Below, piece by piece: positions 1 through 11,507 of a DNA stretch of 64,000 bases. The notes below the pieces were generated by a model. It ran no database searches. It worked only from the letters and a program-made list of their open reading frames with translations, and was not told where the DNA came from. Source of the DNA: Neocallimastix lanati (nom. inval.) (lineage: Eukaryota; Neocallimastigomycota; Neocallimastigomycetes; Neocallimastigales; Neocallimastigaceae); contig JACVTC010000103.1 in assembly GCA_016946835.1 (NCBI GenBank), forward strand, positions 519,501 through 583,500, given 5' to 3'. How positions within the stretch are numbered: the first letter of the stretch is position 1; every line of letters starts with the position of its first letter. Both the position numbers and the translations under genes were made by a program.

Positions 1-943
1 AATTTTTTATATATTAAATATATATATATATAAATTTCTCCCTAAATTATTAGTAATTTCATATTAAAATTTATAAACTCTAAACAATTTATTAGTATGT
101 AAGATTTACGGTAATTTTTTTTTTTAAAGATTTATAACATTATTATAAATAATATAAAAATGATGAAAATATAATTTATATATTATATATATATATATAT
201 AATATAAATATATGTGTATGAATAAAGCAAATAAATATTCGTTTATGTATTATTATATAATATATATAATAATAAATCAATAATTAATAGATGAAATACA
301 TGCATATGTATTTATATATATATATTTAAACTTTTTTTTTTTTTTTGAGAAATTATAAACATGCATTTATATATATATATTAATTTTATTTACAATAATT
401 ATTAATTTACATATTGTTTAATATTATTTTAAATACATATATAATTTTTTATTGTTTATATAATAAATCAATAATTATATACAAATTAATAATGATATAA
501 ATTTGATTGTGTGTAAAGTCCTTTATTTTAAATCACATTCATATATTATATATTGAGATGACTTAGAAAGGAGAAGTGATTTTATTTATTTTTAATTAAT
601 TTGATTATCTTATATAGTTCAATAATTAAAGTAAAATAAAATAAAATTAATAACATCAAAGTAATATTAATAATAGAAAATTTTAATAATAAATAAGATA
701 AAGAATAATTATATATATATATAAAATATTTTAATAATAATTATAATTAATATTTAAAAATAATTTATTATTGTTTAATTATATCTTACTATTAATCTTA
801 ATTTAATAATAATATATTAGATACATATATAATTATTTTTTAATGATTTGTTCTTTAATTATTTGGTTAATTAATGATTTAAAAAAGTATAACATGATAT
901 GACAAAAAATGTCAAAATTTTAAAAATAAATGAATATTTATTA
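1..943. other. AT-rich intergenic DNA, no gene seen
   Basis: Almost only A and T, with short TATATA runs and homopolymers. No open frame with plausible composition on either strand. Confidence 0.7.
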
Positions 944-959
944 ATATAAATAAATAAAT

Positions 960-962
<3 letters not shown>

Positions 963-1022
<60 letters not shown>

Positions 1023-1431
1023 GACTGAAGACATTGGTCTTCCCCATATAGTAATATGGGTGTATGATTAACTGCCATACCGGTACGGCGTCGACGCTCT
1101 CAACTCCCCATAAGCAAAGAAACTCCATATAGAAGCACCCTACGCGATCCTCGAGGGAAAGCAGAGCCAACTATAGGTGGCGTCCTTGCCATCCCAGAGG
1201 AGCTGGACACTGTAAATCCTCTCAGACAAGGCTTACGCAATGGGATTCTAATAGTGTTAGAAATATAGAAAACTTAGAAAGTATACCTACCTGAGTATCG
1301 TTTAACCCCTAACCTTTCACGCAAAACCCAAAGGGAAAAATCGTGAAGATATGATACTTGTGGGGGTCGATCCAGAGACCTTTGGTATGATAAGCCAACG
1401 ACTTAACAACCCAGGATAAGAACTGGATGAC
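963..1431 (-). mobile_element. tRNA-derived SINE with poly(A) tail
   Basis: A GC-rich non-coding island of about 410 bp in nearly pure AT DNA. Read on the minus strand it begins near 1431 with a tRNA-like head: an A-box-like TTGTTAAGTCGTTGG at 1409-1395 and a B-box-like GGATCGACC at 1373-1365. The body follows, and it ends in 57 A residues (T run 963-1019 on the plus strand). The same 17-base word ATAAATAAATAAATAAA occurs at 946-962 and again from 1432, a possible target-site duplication, although the word is itself a simple repeat. No open frame is maintained. The part around the B box recalls a tRNA-Met(CAU), an inference by eye. Its head is related to that of the element near 33.0 kb. Confidence 0.7.
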
Positions 1432-1451
1432 ATAAATAAATAAATAAATAA

Positions 1452-1508
1452 TAAAAAATTTATAATTAATAATATCAAACTGTTAATTATATAATTTAGA
1501 ACATCATA

Positions 1509-1553
<45 letters not shown>

Positions 1554-2308
1554 TCTTCTTTATTCGTATTTTTTTTTATCAAATTTAATAGATTTTTAAT
1601 AATACTAACATTAATAATTAATTTTTCTTTAAAGAAAATAATTCTATATTTTTCTAAAGTATCTTATAATTAATTTATAACTATTTATTTTTATTTTTAT
1701 TTTAATTATATTTATAATTATTTTACTAAATCATAATTATATAATATTAAATCATTTATATATATAAGTTTTATTATTATTTTTTGTTGTTGATGTTTTT
1801 TTATTAATTAAATCTTAAATAAATATAAGATTAAATATAAAATAAAGTTTATATATAATACATCAATTTTTTTTTTTTTTTCTTAATTCAATATGTAGAG
1901 ATTTAATTATATCTTTGTAATTTTGTAATTTTAAAAATGAAAACTTTAAATGTAATAATAAAAGATGTTAAAAGAAATTTAATTATTGAATTTAATAAAT
2001 GAATTTACATTAAACATTTATAATATACTATATATTATATTTACACTTTTTTTAATTTCAATTTCATAATTATTCACGATTATTAACAAAATTAAATAAT
2101 AAAAATAATGATGATTATAATTATAATAATAATGATAATATAAATTTTTATATTATAAAAAAGGTAGATATTATTAAATAGGTTTAATAAACTTTAATAA
2201 CAGACTATAAATATCACGTTTTATTTTATCAAATTATATATTATATATATATATATTTTATAAAAAATAAAAAATTAGTATTCCATATAAATTTTTTTTT
2301 ATTTTTTT

Positions 2309-2344
<36 letters not shown>

Positions 2345-2890
2345 CATTTACAAATATACCTTCAAAAAAATTAATATTATATTAAAATTAAAATTATATG
2401 TGTCACTACAATATAAATTTTTAATTGTTAATTATAATACTTTAAAAAAAAAAATAAAAAATAAAAAATAAAATAAATAAATAAAGGTAGGTTATAATAT
2501 AAAAAAGTAAAATAAAAATTAAATAAATAAGTATTAAATTCTGAAAGAAAAAAAAAATAAAATTGAAGAGTAAATCTAAATAATATATATAGAAAAATTA
2601 CAAAATTTCAATAAATTATAACATTATATATTCATGTATATATAAAAGTTTCAATATGCAATTTTTTTTTTATGAAATATTAAATATATTAGTAATTCAA
2701 TATTTTATATTTTTATAATAATTATTTATGATTATTATAAATAAGAAATATATATATATATTTTATTATATATATTATATATATAATATGTGTTGCAATT
2801 AAATAATTATATATAATGAAATCATAATATATATATATACTTAGTTTTTTTTTTTTTTTTTTTTTTTTATAATAACAAAATTATTTTAGT
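1452..2890. other. AT-rich upstream region of the DUF3533 gene
   Basis: No gene seen. T runs lie at 1510-1551 and 2306-2344. A pyrimidine tract followed by TTTTAG just before 2891 could be a splice acceptor for an upstream exon of the next gene, but I cannot identify such an exon. Confidence 0.5.
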
Positions 2891-2929
2891 AATTTTATTG
2901 TGGAATCATATAAAGAGAGAAGAAAAAAA

Positions 2930-4525
2930 ATGGCACAAGAAGGGACTTCTGTACAATCAGAAATGATTTCGTATGATAAGGTTGACCCCTTACCAACAGA
3001 AAATCCATTTTATTTCAATGAAGATTCAAAAATAAATCAAATCGTTAAAGAACAAGAAAAAAAATTTCCATGGATTCATATGGGAATATTTATTTTTATC
3101 ATACCAATACTTTCATTTTTAATGGGTTTGTTCTATATTGGTGGTATTTGGAATCCAGTTAAAAAAATGGATAATTTAAATTATGTTGTTGTTAATGAAG
3201 ATGTGGGTTGTAATATTCAAGAACTATGTGGACTAATGACTGGTCAAAATTTAGGTAATAGTTATGAAAAACTAAATGGACAAGGATATGGAAAATTTGA
3301 AATCATTGTAAGTTAAATTTTATATATAATATATTTTTATTAAATTCAAATATATAGAAAATTTTAAAAATTTTTATATATTTGTATGTAAATATAATTA
3401 TTATTATTAATTTAATACTAATAAATATATAAACTATATACATCTTTAATATATTTGATATCTATTTTATATGAAATATAATATATATATTTAAATTTAA
3501 ATTAATAAATAAATATAAAAATATACAAATAAAAATAAAAATGAATTATATTTAAAAAGAATGGTACCATAAATGATGCCAGAGATTTGGTTAGAGAACA
3601 TAAATATTGGATGGCATTACATGTTCCAAAAAATTTTACTTTTGGTATTTTAGCAAATTTAAATAACAATAGAATGAAGACTGAAGTTGTCGTTTATAGA
3701 GTTTATGATGAAGCAAGAAGTTTTACCACGGTAACTTTTGTTAAAAAAGCATTTGAAAAGTTTCAAGCTGGACTACATGAACAATTAATTACAAAATTAC
3801 AAAGCCTTTCAAAATTAACAGGTGAGCCTAAAACGTTTAATCCACCTTTTATCATAGAAGGTATTACTTATATAGATGATAATTTGTATCCAGTGGAAAT
3901 TTATGGACAATATTTCTGTACGTTTGTTTCCTTCATTTTAATTTGGATTGGTACTATTGCTACTGCATTAATTACACACTTTGTATTCCCATTGGAAGGA
4001 CATTGGATAGAAAAAAAGGATGCAACTCATGCCATTGTTAAAACCATTTGTGCTAAAACGGTAGCCACAGTTTCACTGTTATTTGTCATTTGCTTAATTA
4101 TTAGTATTATTCCATTATGTTGTGGTACGGTAACAATGAAAAAAGGATTTGCTTCTGTCCTATTCTTCTTTTTCTTCTTTTCATTATGCGGTATTGGTGT
4201 GAATAATCTTCTTGTTCATCTTTTCCACTTTATTAACTTCTACTTAGTTGCTTGTACCTTTATGATTTTGCAATTAATTAGTTGTGGTGGTGTCATTCAT
4301 CGTGATCTTCAATACAGTTTCTTTAAGATTGGTAAAGCATTACCGATGTTTTATGCCACCAGAGAAATTAAATATATTTACTTTGGATCTGGCAAACATA
4401 CCCAAGCTGCTAATATATTGATTATTCTTGCATGGACTGTCGTATTTTTGTGTGCCTCATATTACATGTACTATCTTGAATTAAAAGTAAAGAGAGCAAA
4501 GTATTTAAAAAGAAATTCAAAATAA
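2930..4525 (+). CDS. DUF3533 (SNG1-like) multi-pass membrane protein, two exons
   Basis: Predicted 447 residues from exons 2930-3307 and 3560-4525. The 252-bp intron starts GTAAGT (3308) and ends AG (3558-3559); both junctions are phase 0 and restore a continuous DUF3533 reading. The start ATG at 2930 is the first ATG of the frame after a stop at 2891. One N-terminal membrane segment (about residues 50-71, followed by GGIWNPVKKM) leads into a lumenal or extracellular domain with LNYVVVNEDVG, a hallmark of DUF3533 and YhgE/Pip-like proteins, and MALHVPKNFT. Five C-terminal membrane segments follow at about 243-268, 292-313, 323-344, 351-371 and 409-434. Yeast Sng1 of this family is linked to drug resistance; the molecular role is unknown. 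A decayed copy lies 2.5 kb downstream. Confidence 0.85.
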
Positions 4526-4570
4526 GAGAGTCTTTATTAATAAGAAGTTTTATCAATTCAAAACCAAAAA

Positions 4571-4623
<53 letters not shown>

Positions 4624-5437
4624 TATTTAATATTATTTAATTAAAAATAATAAACAAAATAAAAAAAAAAAAACTAGAATATAAAGAAATAATAATATTT
4701 ATTATTATTTTTTATTGTTATTAATATATATATAATCTTTACAAAAAAAAAGTTTATTTTTTTTTTTTACAAATGATAAACTAATAATAATAATAATAAT
4801 CATACTAATAATAGTTTTTATAAAAAATATATATCTATAATAAACTCTTTTTTTTTTTTATTTTTTTATAATTATAGTTCATCATTAAAAAAAAAAAAAA
4901 TCTCAACCATAAGTATTAAAAATAATACATATTGTTTCATAAATAAATAAATAAATAGAAAATATAAATTAAATTATTCATTTTTTTTTTTTTTCTATTA
5001 ATAAAATTTAAAAGTAAATTTAATTAATAAAAAATATATATATGCATATTTATATCTTGATATGAGTATAATATAATAATATTTTTGTAAAAAATATTGA
5101 TGGTAATGGTACAATGTGTCAAATGAAGGAAATAATATATTAAAAAAAAAAAATAAAAAAAAAAAAAAAAAAAAATTAAAAAAATAACATAATTTTTTAA
5201 GTCATTTTATAAGAAATTCTGCTTTTACAACTGTAAACTCAACGTTTTATCTCTAGCACCTCAATATATATTTTTTTATTTCTATAATTTTTATTTTTAA
5301 TTTTTATTTTTCAATAATATATATTTAAATATAATATAAAAGGAACAAAACTAAATTATATATATTACTTTTATAGTACAATCATTGATAGCATATACTT
5401 TCGGTGAATAACAATTAAAATTCAATGAAAGTAACTT

Positions 5438-5480
<43 letters not shown>

Positions 5481-6056
5481 ACTTTATCTTAGCTATTATT
5501 TATAATTACTATATATATATATATATTATTGGATACTATTTTTTTCTTTTTAAATTATTAATTTATTTATTAATAATATGAAATATTCCCCAATTATATT
5601 TAATGAAAAAAATTTAATAGTATTATAAGTCATATTTAAAAAACGAGGTTATTTATTAGTTTACAATTTAATTAATAATAATATCTATTTTTTTTTTTTA
5701 TTTATTTTTTTTTTTTTGACTAGAAATAAATAATATCTATTGGTAATAATTGATCTGAAAATTTTTTTATTTTTTGAAAAATTATAATATATAAAATTTT
5801 TTTGATGAAACGAGATTATATATATATAATTATATTTAATTATAATTTATAAAATATTTTTTATATAAATGTATATTTTGATATTTTTATAATTAATAGG
5901 ATATCCTTTTTATTTTGCTTTAAATTTATTTTTTATATATAAATATTTTACTGATGGTAAATTATATAAATTTCTTTAATATGCATAAAGTATTATATAG
6001 TATGAATCTGTTGTTTTTGTTTTGTTGATGCTTTTTTAAATTTAATAAATATTATT

Positions 6057-6094
<38 letters not shown>

Positions 6095-6198
6095 AAATTT
6101 AACATGTTAATATAAATATTTTTCTTTTCATATTATATTTTTTATTTTTTATTAAACTTTTTATCAAATAATTTTCATATGAAAATTTTTAAAAATTG

Positions 6199-6245
<47 letters not shown>

Positions 6246-6590
6246 TTTAACTTTAATTTATTAAACATAATATGTTATAACTTTAAACTTTTTTTACTCA
6301 AAGTCCTAACCCTTTTAATATTAAATAATGAAATATTAAACTGTAACATTAAGAAATAATATGATATATATATATATTAAATATTGTTAGTTTTATATTA
6401 ATGTATTAATGGTACTATTAAATTATTAGTATTATTTAGTAAAAAAGTAAAAAAAAAAAAAATGAAGATAAACAATAAAATATAATAAAACAAAATAAAA
6501 ATAATACAATATTAAAAATATTATATTTCAAAAATAAAAAAAAAAAAAAAAAATATGAAAAAAACATAAATATTTTTTTTTATAAAGTAT
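4526..6590. other. AT-rich intergenic DNA, no gene seen
   Basis: Homopolymer runs, TA and ATT microsatellites and no credible coding frame. A T/A run pair lies at 6200-6245. Confidence 0.7.
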
Positions 6591-6597
6591 AAAAAGT

Positions 6598-6681
6598 TTA
6601 ACGTGAAAAATTCTTTTATTTCATTAATAAATATCAAAAATTAACAATGATATTAATGAAATAAAAGAAATTTCACATTAA
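6598..6681. repeat. Long imperfect inverted repeat (hairpin)
   Basis: The left arm 6598-6635 and right arm 6649-6681 are near-perfect reverse complements sharing TTCTTTTATTTCATTAAT and its complement, separated by about 13 bases. The arms carry G and C at matching sites (GTGAAA/TTTCAC), which is unlikely by chance in this AT background. It sits about 370 bp upstream of the decayed DUF3533 copy. It could be a MITE-like palindrome or a transcribed hairpin. Confidence 0.6.
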
Positions 6682-6847
6682 GGATTTGATATACACATAA
6701 GTTCTATCCTAGTTAAGCTCAGAATATATTATTAAATGTGTCCAAAATTTACGATTTATTATATAATATTTAATATTTAATTATTACATAAAAAAAAACA
6801 TAAATTGAAATTATTCTAAGTAATAACAATACTAAATATTAATTTAC

Positions 6848-6880
<33 letters not shown>

Positions 6881-7050
6881 ATAAATAATAATAATAAATA
6901 ATAAATAAATATGAATAAAGAAATAGATAATTAAATAAAAGTAATAAAAATCTTATCTTGAAAATAAAATAAACTTAATTTCTATGCTTTTATATCAGAA
7001 AAAATTTAAAATTTGACATATTAGTAATTAATAAATGTCTAACCTATAAA

Positions 7051-8326
7051 TGATCATGTATGACAAAATCGATCCTTCAGAAAACGGTTATCCATTTATT
7101 ATTATTGATGATGGAAAATTTTATCAAATTAATCAAAAAAAGGAAAAAAAATATTATTCGGTATTATTATTACTCTCATCCCATTAATAATAAGTATCTT
7201 TTATATTGGAGGGATCTGGAATCCAATTAAAAAAGTCATGGAATTAAATTATATTATTGTCAATAATGATAAAGGTTGTTATACTTCAATTGTACTGAAA
7301 TGGGAATGAATAAAAAAATAAATATTGGTAATTATTACAGTTTATTTGATGGTAAAGATAGTCGTTTTACTTTAATTAAAAGGGATAGACAAATGTTTTA
7401 GATAGGATTGAAAGTCATGATTATTGAACTACTCTTTACATTCCAGAAAAATTTCACTTCTGGCAATTTTTATGAACTTAAACGCCATTAATAAATATTC
7501 TTAAGTTCTGGTTAATGTCGAATTTATTTATGATGAAGTTAGAAGCTTTACGACTATCAAGTAAACTAAGAAAGTCTTTAATATTACGGAAAGAGATTCC
7601 ACATATTAGTTAAGAAATTTAAATAATCAAGGTAAATTTAATTCTTTGCTTCTTATGAATGGTATTAAGTACAAAGATATTAATATTCATCCAATTTCTG
7701 GTTTCGGTCGAAGTTTTATTACTGTTATTTTCTTATCAATTCTTTGCATTGTTACCATTGCTACTTCTGTTATCTCTTACTATCATTTCCAATATGAAAA
7801 ATATTGGCTTCTTAAAAAGAATACTAAGCATCCAATTCTTAAGATATTGTAATTGCTAAAAAAATTTTCTGTAGTACTATTACAACTCTTATTGATATAA
7901 TTTTTTCGGTAACACCGTTCTTCTATGGAGATAAATTTGAAATTCAAAAAGGTTACTGGGCTTTCCTTGGGTTTGTAATATTCTTCTCTTTTAAAGTGGA
8001 CTTAGGATTAATAATTTATTAATTCAATTTCTTCCTTTCATTTTTTTTTTATTTTATTGTTGTTACTTTTACGTTTTTACAATTACTCTCTAGTAGTGGT
8101 CTTGTGGACATTGATATTCAACATGACTTTTTTTAAAATTGGAAAAGCCTTTCCAATGTACTATGGAGTCAAAGAAATTAAATATATTTATTGGAAGAGT
8201 GATAACTATTATCATAGCAAAAACTGTATAATTATTTTTCTTTGGGCAGATATTACTAATGTGATTTCCTTATTCGTGTACTCTCTTGAATTAAAGATTA
8301 AAAGAAAAAAATTAGAAAAATATTAA
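7051..8326 (+). pseudogene. Decayed intronless copy of the DUF3533 membrane protein gene
   Basis: Follows the gene at 2930-4525 along its length but is broken by stops and frame changes. Recognisable segments are YDKIDPSENGYPF (from about 7060), FYIGGIWNPIKKVMELNYII (about 7198), an equivalent of MALHVPKNFT near 7430 whose preceding Trp codon is TGA, the first C-terminal membrane segment (7646-7852) and the last two (8057-8326, with FFKIGKAFPMYYGVKEIKYI). At the point where the intact gene has its 252-bp intron, this copy runs on without one (about 7380-7400). That suggests a retrocopy, although intron gain in the other copy is possible. The nearby A-rich stretch after 8365 is too short to call a retained poly(A) tail. 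Confidence 0.8.
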
Positions 8327-8329
8327 ATT

Positions 8330-9920
8330 AACAAATAGTATTATATTTACTTATTTTCATTTTATTTTAAAAAAAAAATAAATAAATAAATATAGATATC
8401 ACTATTGATATACTAATATTTTTAATTATATATTTGTAAGTAAAAATAATAAAGTAAAACTAAAAATAAAAAAAAAAAAGTTTTTATTATTAAATTAATA
8501 ATTAAAAATTAAAATAGAAACAATTTCTATAGTAATTTTTACCAAAAATAAAGTATGTACTATCTATATTTTTTAAAGTAAATAAAAAAAAAATTATAGT
8601 ATATAATATATTTTCATAATATATTTAAAGTTATAATTAAGTAATTTATATTTTAAGATATTTCATTCTTGTACAAGATAGAAATACATATTTGTTAAAA
8701 TAATAAATTAAAATGTATAATTAAAGAATTTAACCATTTTTGTAGTACAATTTTGAAAGTTGTAAAAAAAAAAAAAAGAAACACAAAGAATGAATCGATA
8801 CATATTTAGTAATAATAAATAATTTTTTTTTAAGGAAAAAAAAAAAAAAAAAGATTTCGTAAAATATGATGATATGATGATGATGATGATATATAATTTT
8901 ATGTATAATTATAGTATGTATAATAAATAAATACCAAAAAAAAAAAATTTTTTTTTTATTAGAAAAATTGTACCACACATTTTATAATCAAACCATTTTA
9001 AGATTTCTGAATTAATTATAAAAAATTTAAATTAAAATCAAAATTTAAACACAACTTTTAATTTAAATTTTATTTTTAATTTTAAAAAAGTTTTTTTTTT
9101 TTTTTTTTTTTTTTTTTAACTTTTTCTAGTACTATTCAGAATTATACTACTTAAAAAAGAAGCCTTTTTTAATATTTGAATATTTATATATATATATTTG
9201 TAGAATTATTTTATGGTAAAAAAAAAAAAAAAGATCTTTTCAAATCTATCTACTTGTAATAATAAATAATAATCATTGAAAATATTTGAATATTTAAATA
9301 AACATTAGAAAGCATTATTACTAATAGATATGTGCTAATTATTAATTAGCATTATTTCTATTTTTTAACTTTTTTTATTATTATTATTATTTTATAAAAA
9401 ACAATTGTTATTAAAATTGTTATTTTTTCTCTTATGTATGAATCATTATATATAAAGGAAATACTAAATAAAAAAAATTTTTTTTTTCCTATTATTTATT
9501 AAATATATAGTAATAATAAATGCGATAGAGATTTTTTGTAGAATTTAATAGTAATATATTGTAAAAAGTAAAATCAAATTTTATTTTTATCAAAATTCAA
9601 TAATGAAATAAAGGTTATATATATAAAATATTAAAAGAGTAATAATATTTAAGACTATAGATAAATAGATAAATAAATATAATGATATTTTTTATCTTTT
9701 TCTTCTTCTTTTTAGTTTTTTTTTATTATAATTATAATTTCATAGGTAGATACTATTAATCAAAATTATTATTATTATTGTTTAATATGATTATTATGCT
9801 ATATATATATCTAAAATAGGTTATTGTAGACTTTTAATACTTTAAAATTTTTCGTACATTAAAGATTTTGTTTTATTAATTATTAAAAAAATTTTTTTAT
9901 TACTATATTTATAACATGTT

Positions 9921-9984
<64 letters not shown>

Positions 9985-11460
9985 GAAAACTAACCAAATA
10001 AAAATTTAGAACACAAAAGTCCTTAGGTCCAGGAACTGTCTAAACTCAAATTGGTATGATAAAAATGCTTTATTAAAGTGATCACAATTGTCAAGTGAAA
10101 AAAAATGTATTTTTTTTTTTTTTTTTTATAGATTAAGTAAAAAAAAAAAAGAGTTTTATTAGACTATTTAATAGTGTAATAATTGCTTCTTATTATTAAA
10201 TATTATTCTTGAATTGAATATTATATCACTATTACTAAACTTATATTTAATATTAAAATTTATTTTATTATTTAATATCTATTATTTATTTATTATTATT
10301 TATTATCTATTATTAATTATTAATTATTTATTATTAAATATTTTTTATTTAATATTTAATATTTAATTCTTTTTTTTTTTTTTTTTATTAAATATAGTAT
10401 TTAATTTTTTATATTTAATGTTTTTATATTTATTATTTATTATTAAATATTTTTTATTTAATATTTAATATTTAATTCTTTTTTTTTTTTTTTTTATTAT
10501 AATCAATATCTAATTTCCTATTAATTATTAATTATTAATATTTCTTAATAATTATTTCTTTTTTCTTATTAATGAAATAATCCAATTTTTGTTTGATTTT
10601 CTATTTTCTATTTTTTTTTAAATAATGAATTTTATTATTAATTAGAATTTAACTTTAATATATGTATACAATGATGTCTTTAACGTCAATATATTAATTT
10701 TTGATTCTAAAAAAAAAAAAAAATAATTTAGAAAATGTAAATATGTAAATATTATATATTATATTATATATTATATATTATAAATTATAAATTATATATA
10801 TAAATAGATTATAAAAGAATTAAAGAAGTTTTAAAAAGAATAATTTCTATATATACAAAGTGATTGACAATTCAAATTCATAATAATAAATAAATAATAA
10901 ATAAATAAATAATAAATAAATAATAAATAAATAAATAAATAATAAATAAATAAATAATAAATAAATAATAAATAAATAATAAATTAAATAAAAATTATAT
11001 ATTTAAAGTTACATAATTTAAACAAAATTGGAAACTAAAAAGAATATGTTTATAGAATATTCCTTGTTTCTTTTTTTCTTTTTTTATGTATAATCTATAT
11101 AGATATATACAGTTTTATTATAAGTTATCCATTTATAGAAATACTTTATTTTTTTTTTCTTTTTAATTTCTGTTAGAATGTTTATTTTTCAAATAAAAAA
11201 AATTAATTTTTGTATTGAAAAATAATTATAAAAATAATGATGAAAAAAAAAAAAAAGACATATAAAAGGAATAAATATTCAAAAAATTTTAATTTTTTTT
11301 AAAAAAAAAAATAAAAAAAATATATATATATTATATATCTATATATATATATATATCAAATCTGGAAATATTTAATAAACTTAAATTTATTATTATTTTT
11401 TTTTTAAAATAAAAAAAAAAAAAATAAGAAAACAGAACATAATATCAATAACTATCATTT
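8330..11460. other. AT-rich intergenic DNA
   Basis: No gene seen. A T run at 9946-9979 is followed by a slightly GC-richer block to about 10100 that shares the word TTATCATACCAA (minus strand) with the SINE at 963-1431, so it may be a short truncated retroelement. An (AAAT)n array lies at 10885-10985. A minus-strand open frame at 8730-8978 translates to low-complexity Phe/His/Ile and is not credible. Confidence 0.55.
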
Positions 11461-11507
11461 CTAAGAATTAAATTTCATTTTTATAAAAAAAAAAAAAAAA
11501 AATCGAA

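Noticed and set aside
8730-8978. His/Ile/Phe-rich minus-strand ORF
   Set aside because: Low-complexity translation of A runs and an ATG triplet repeat.
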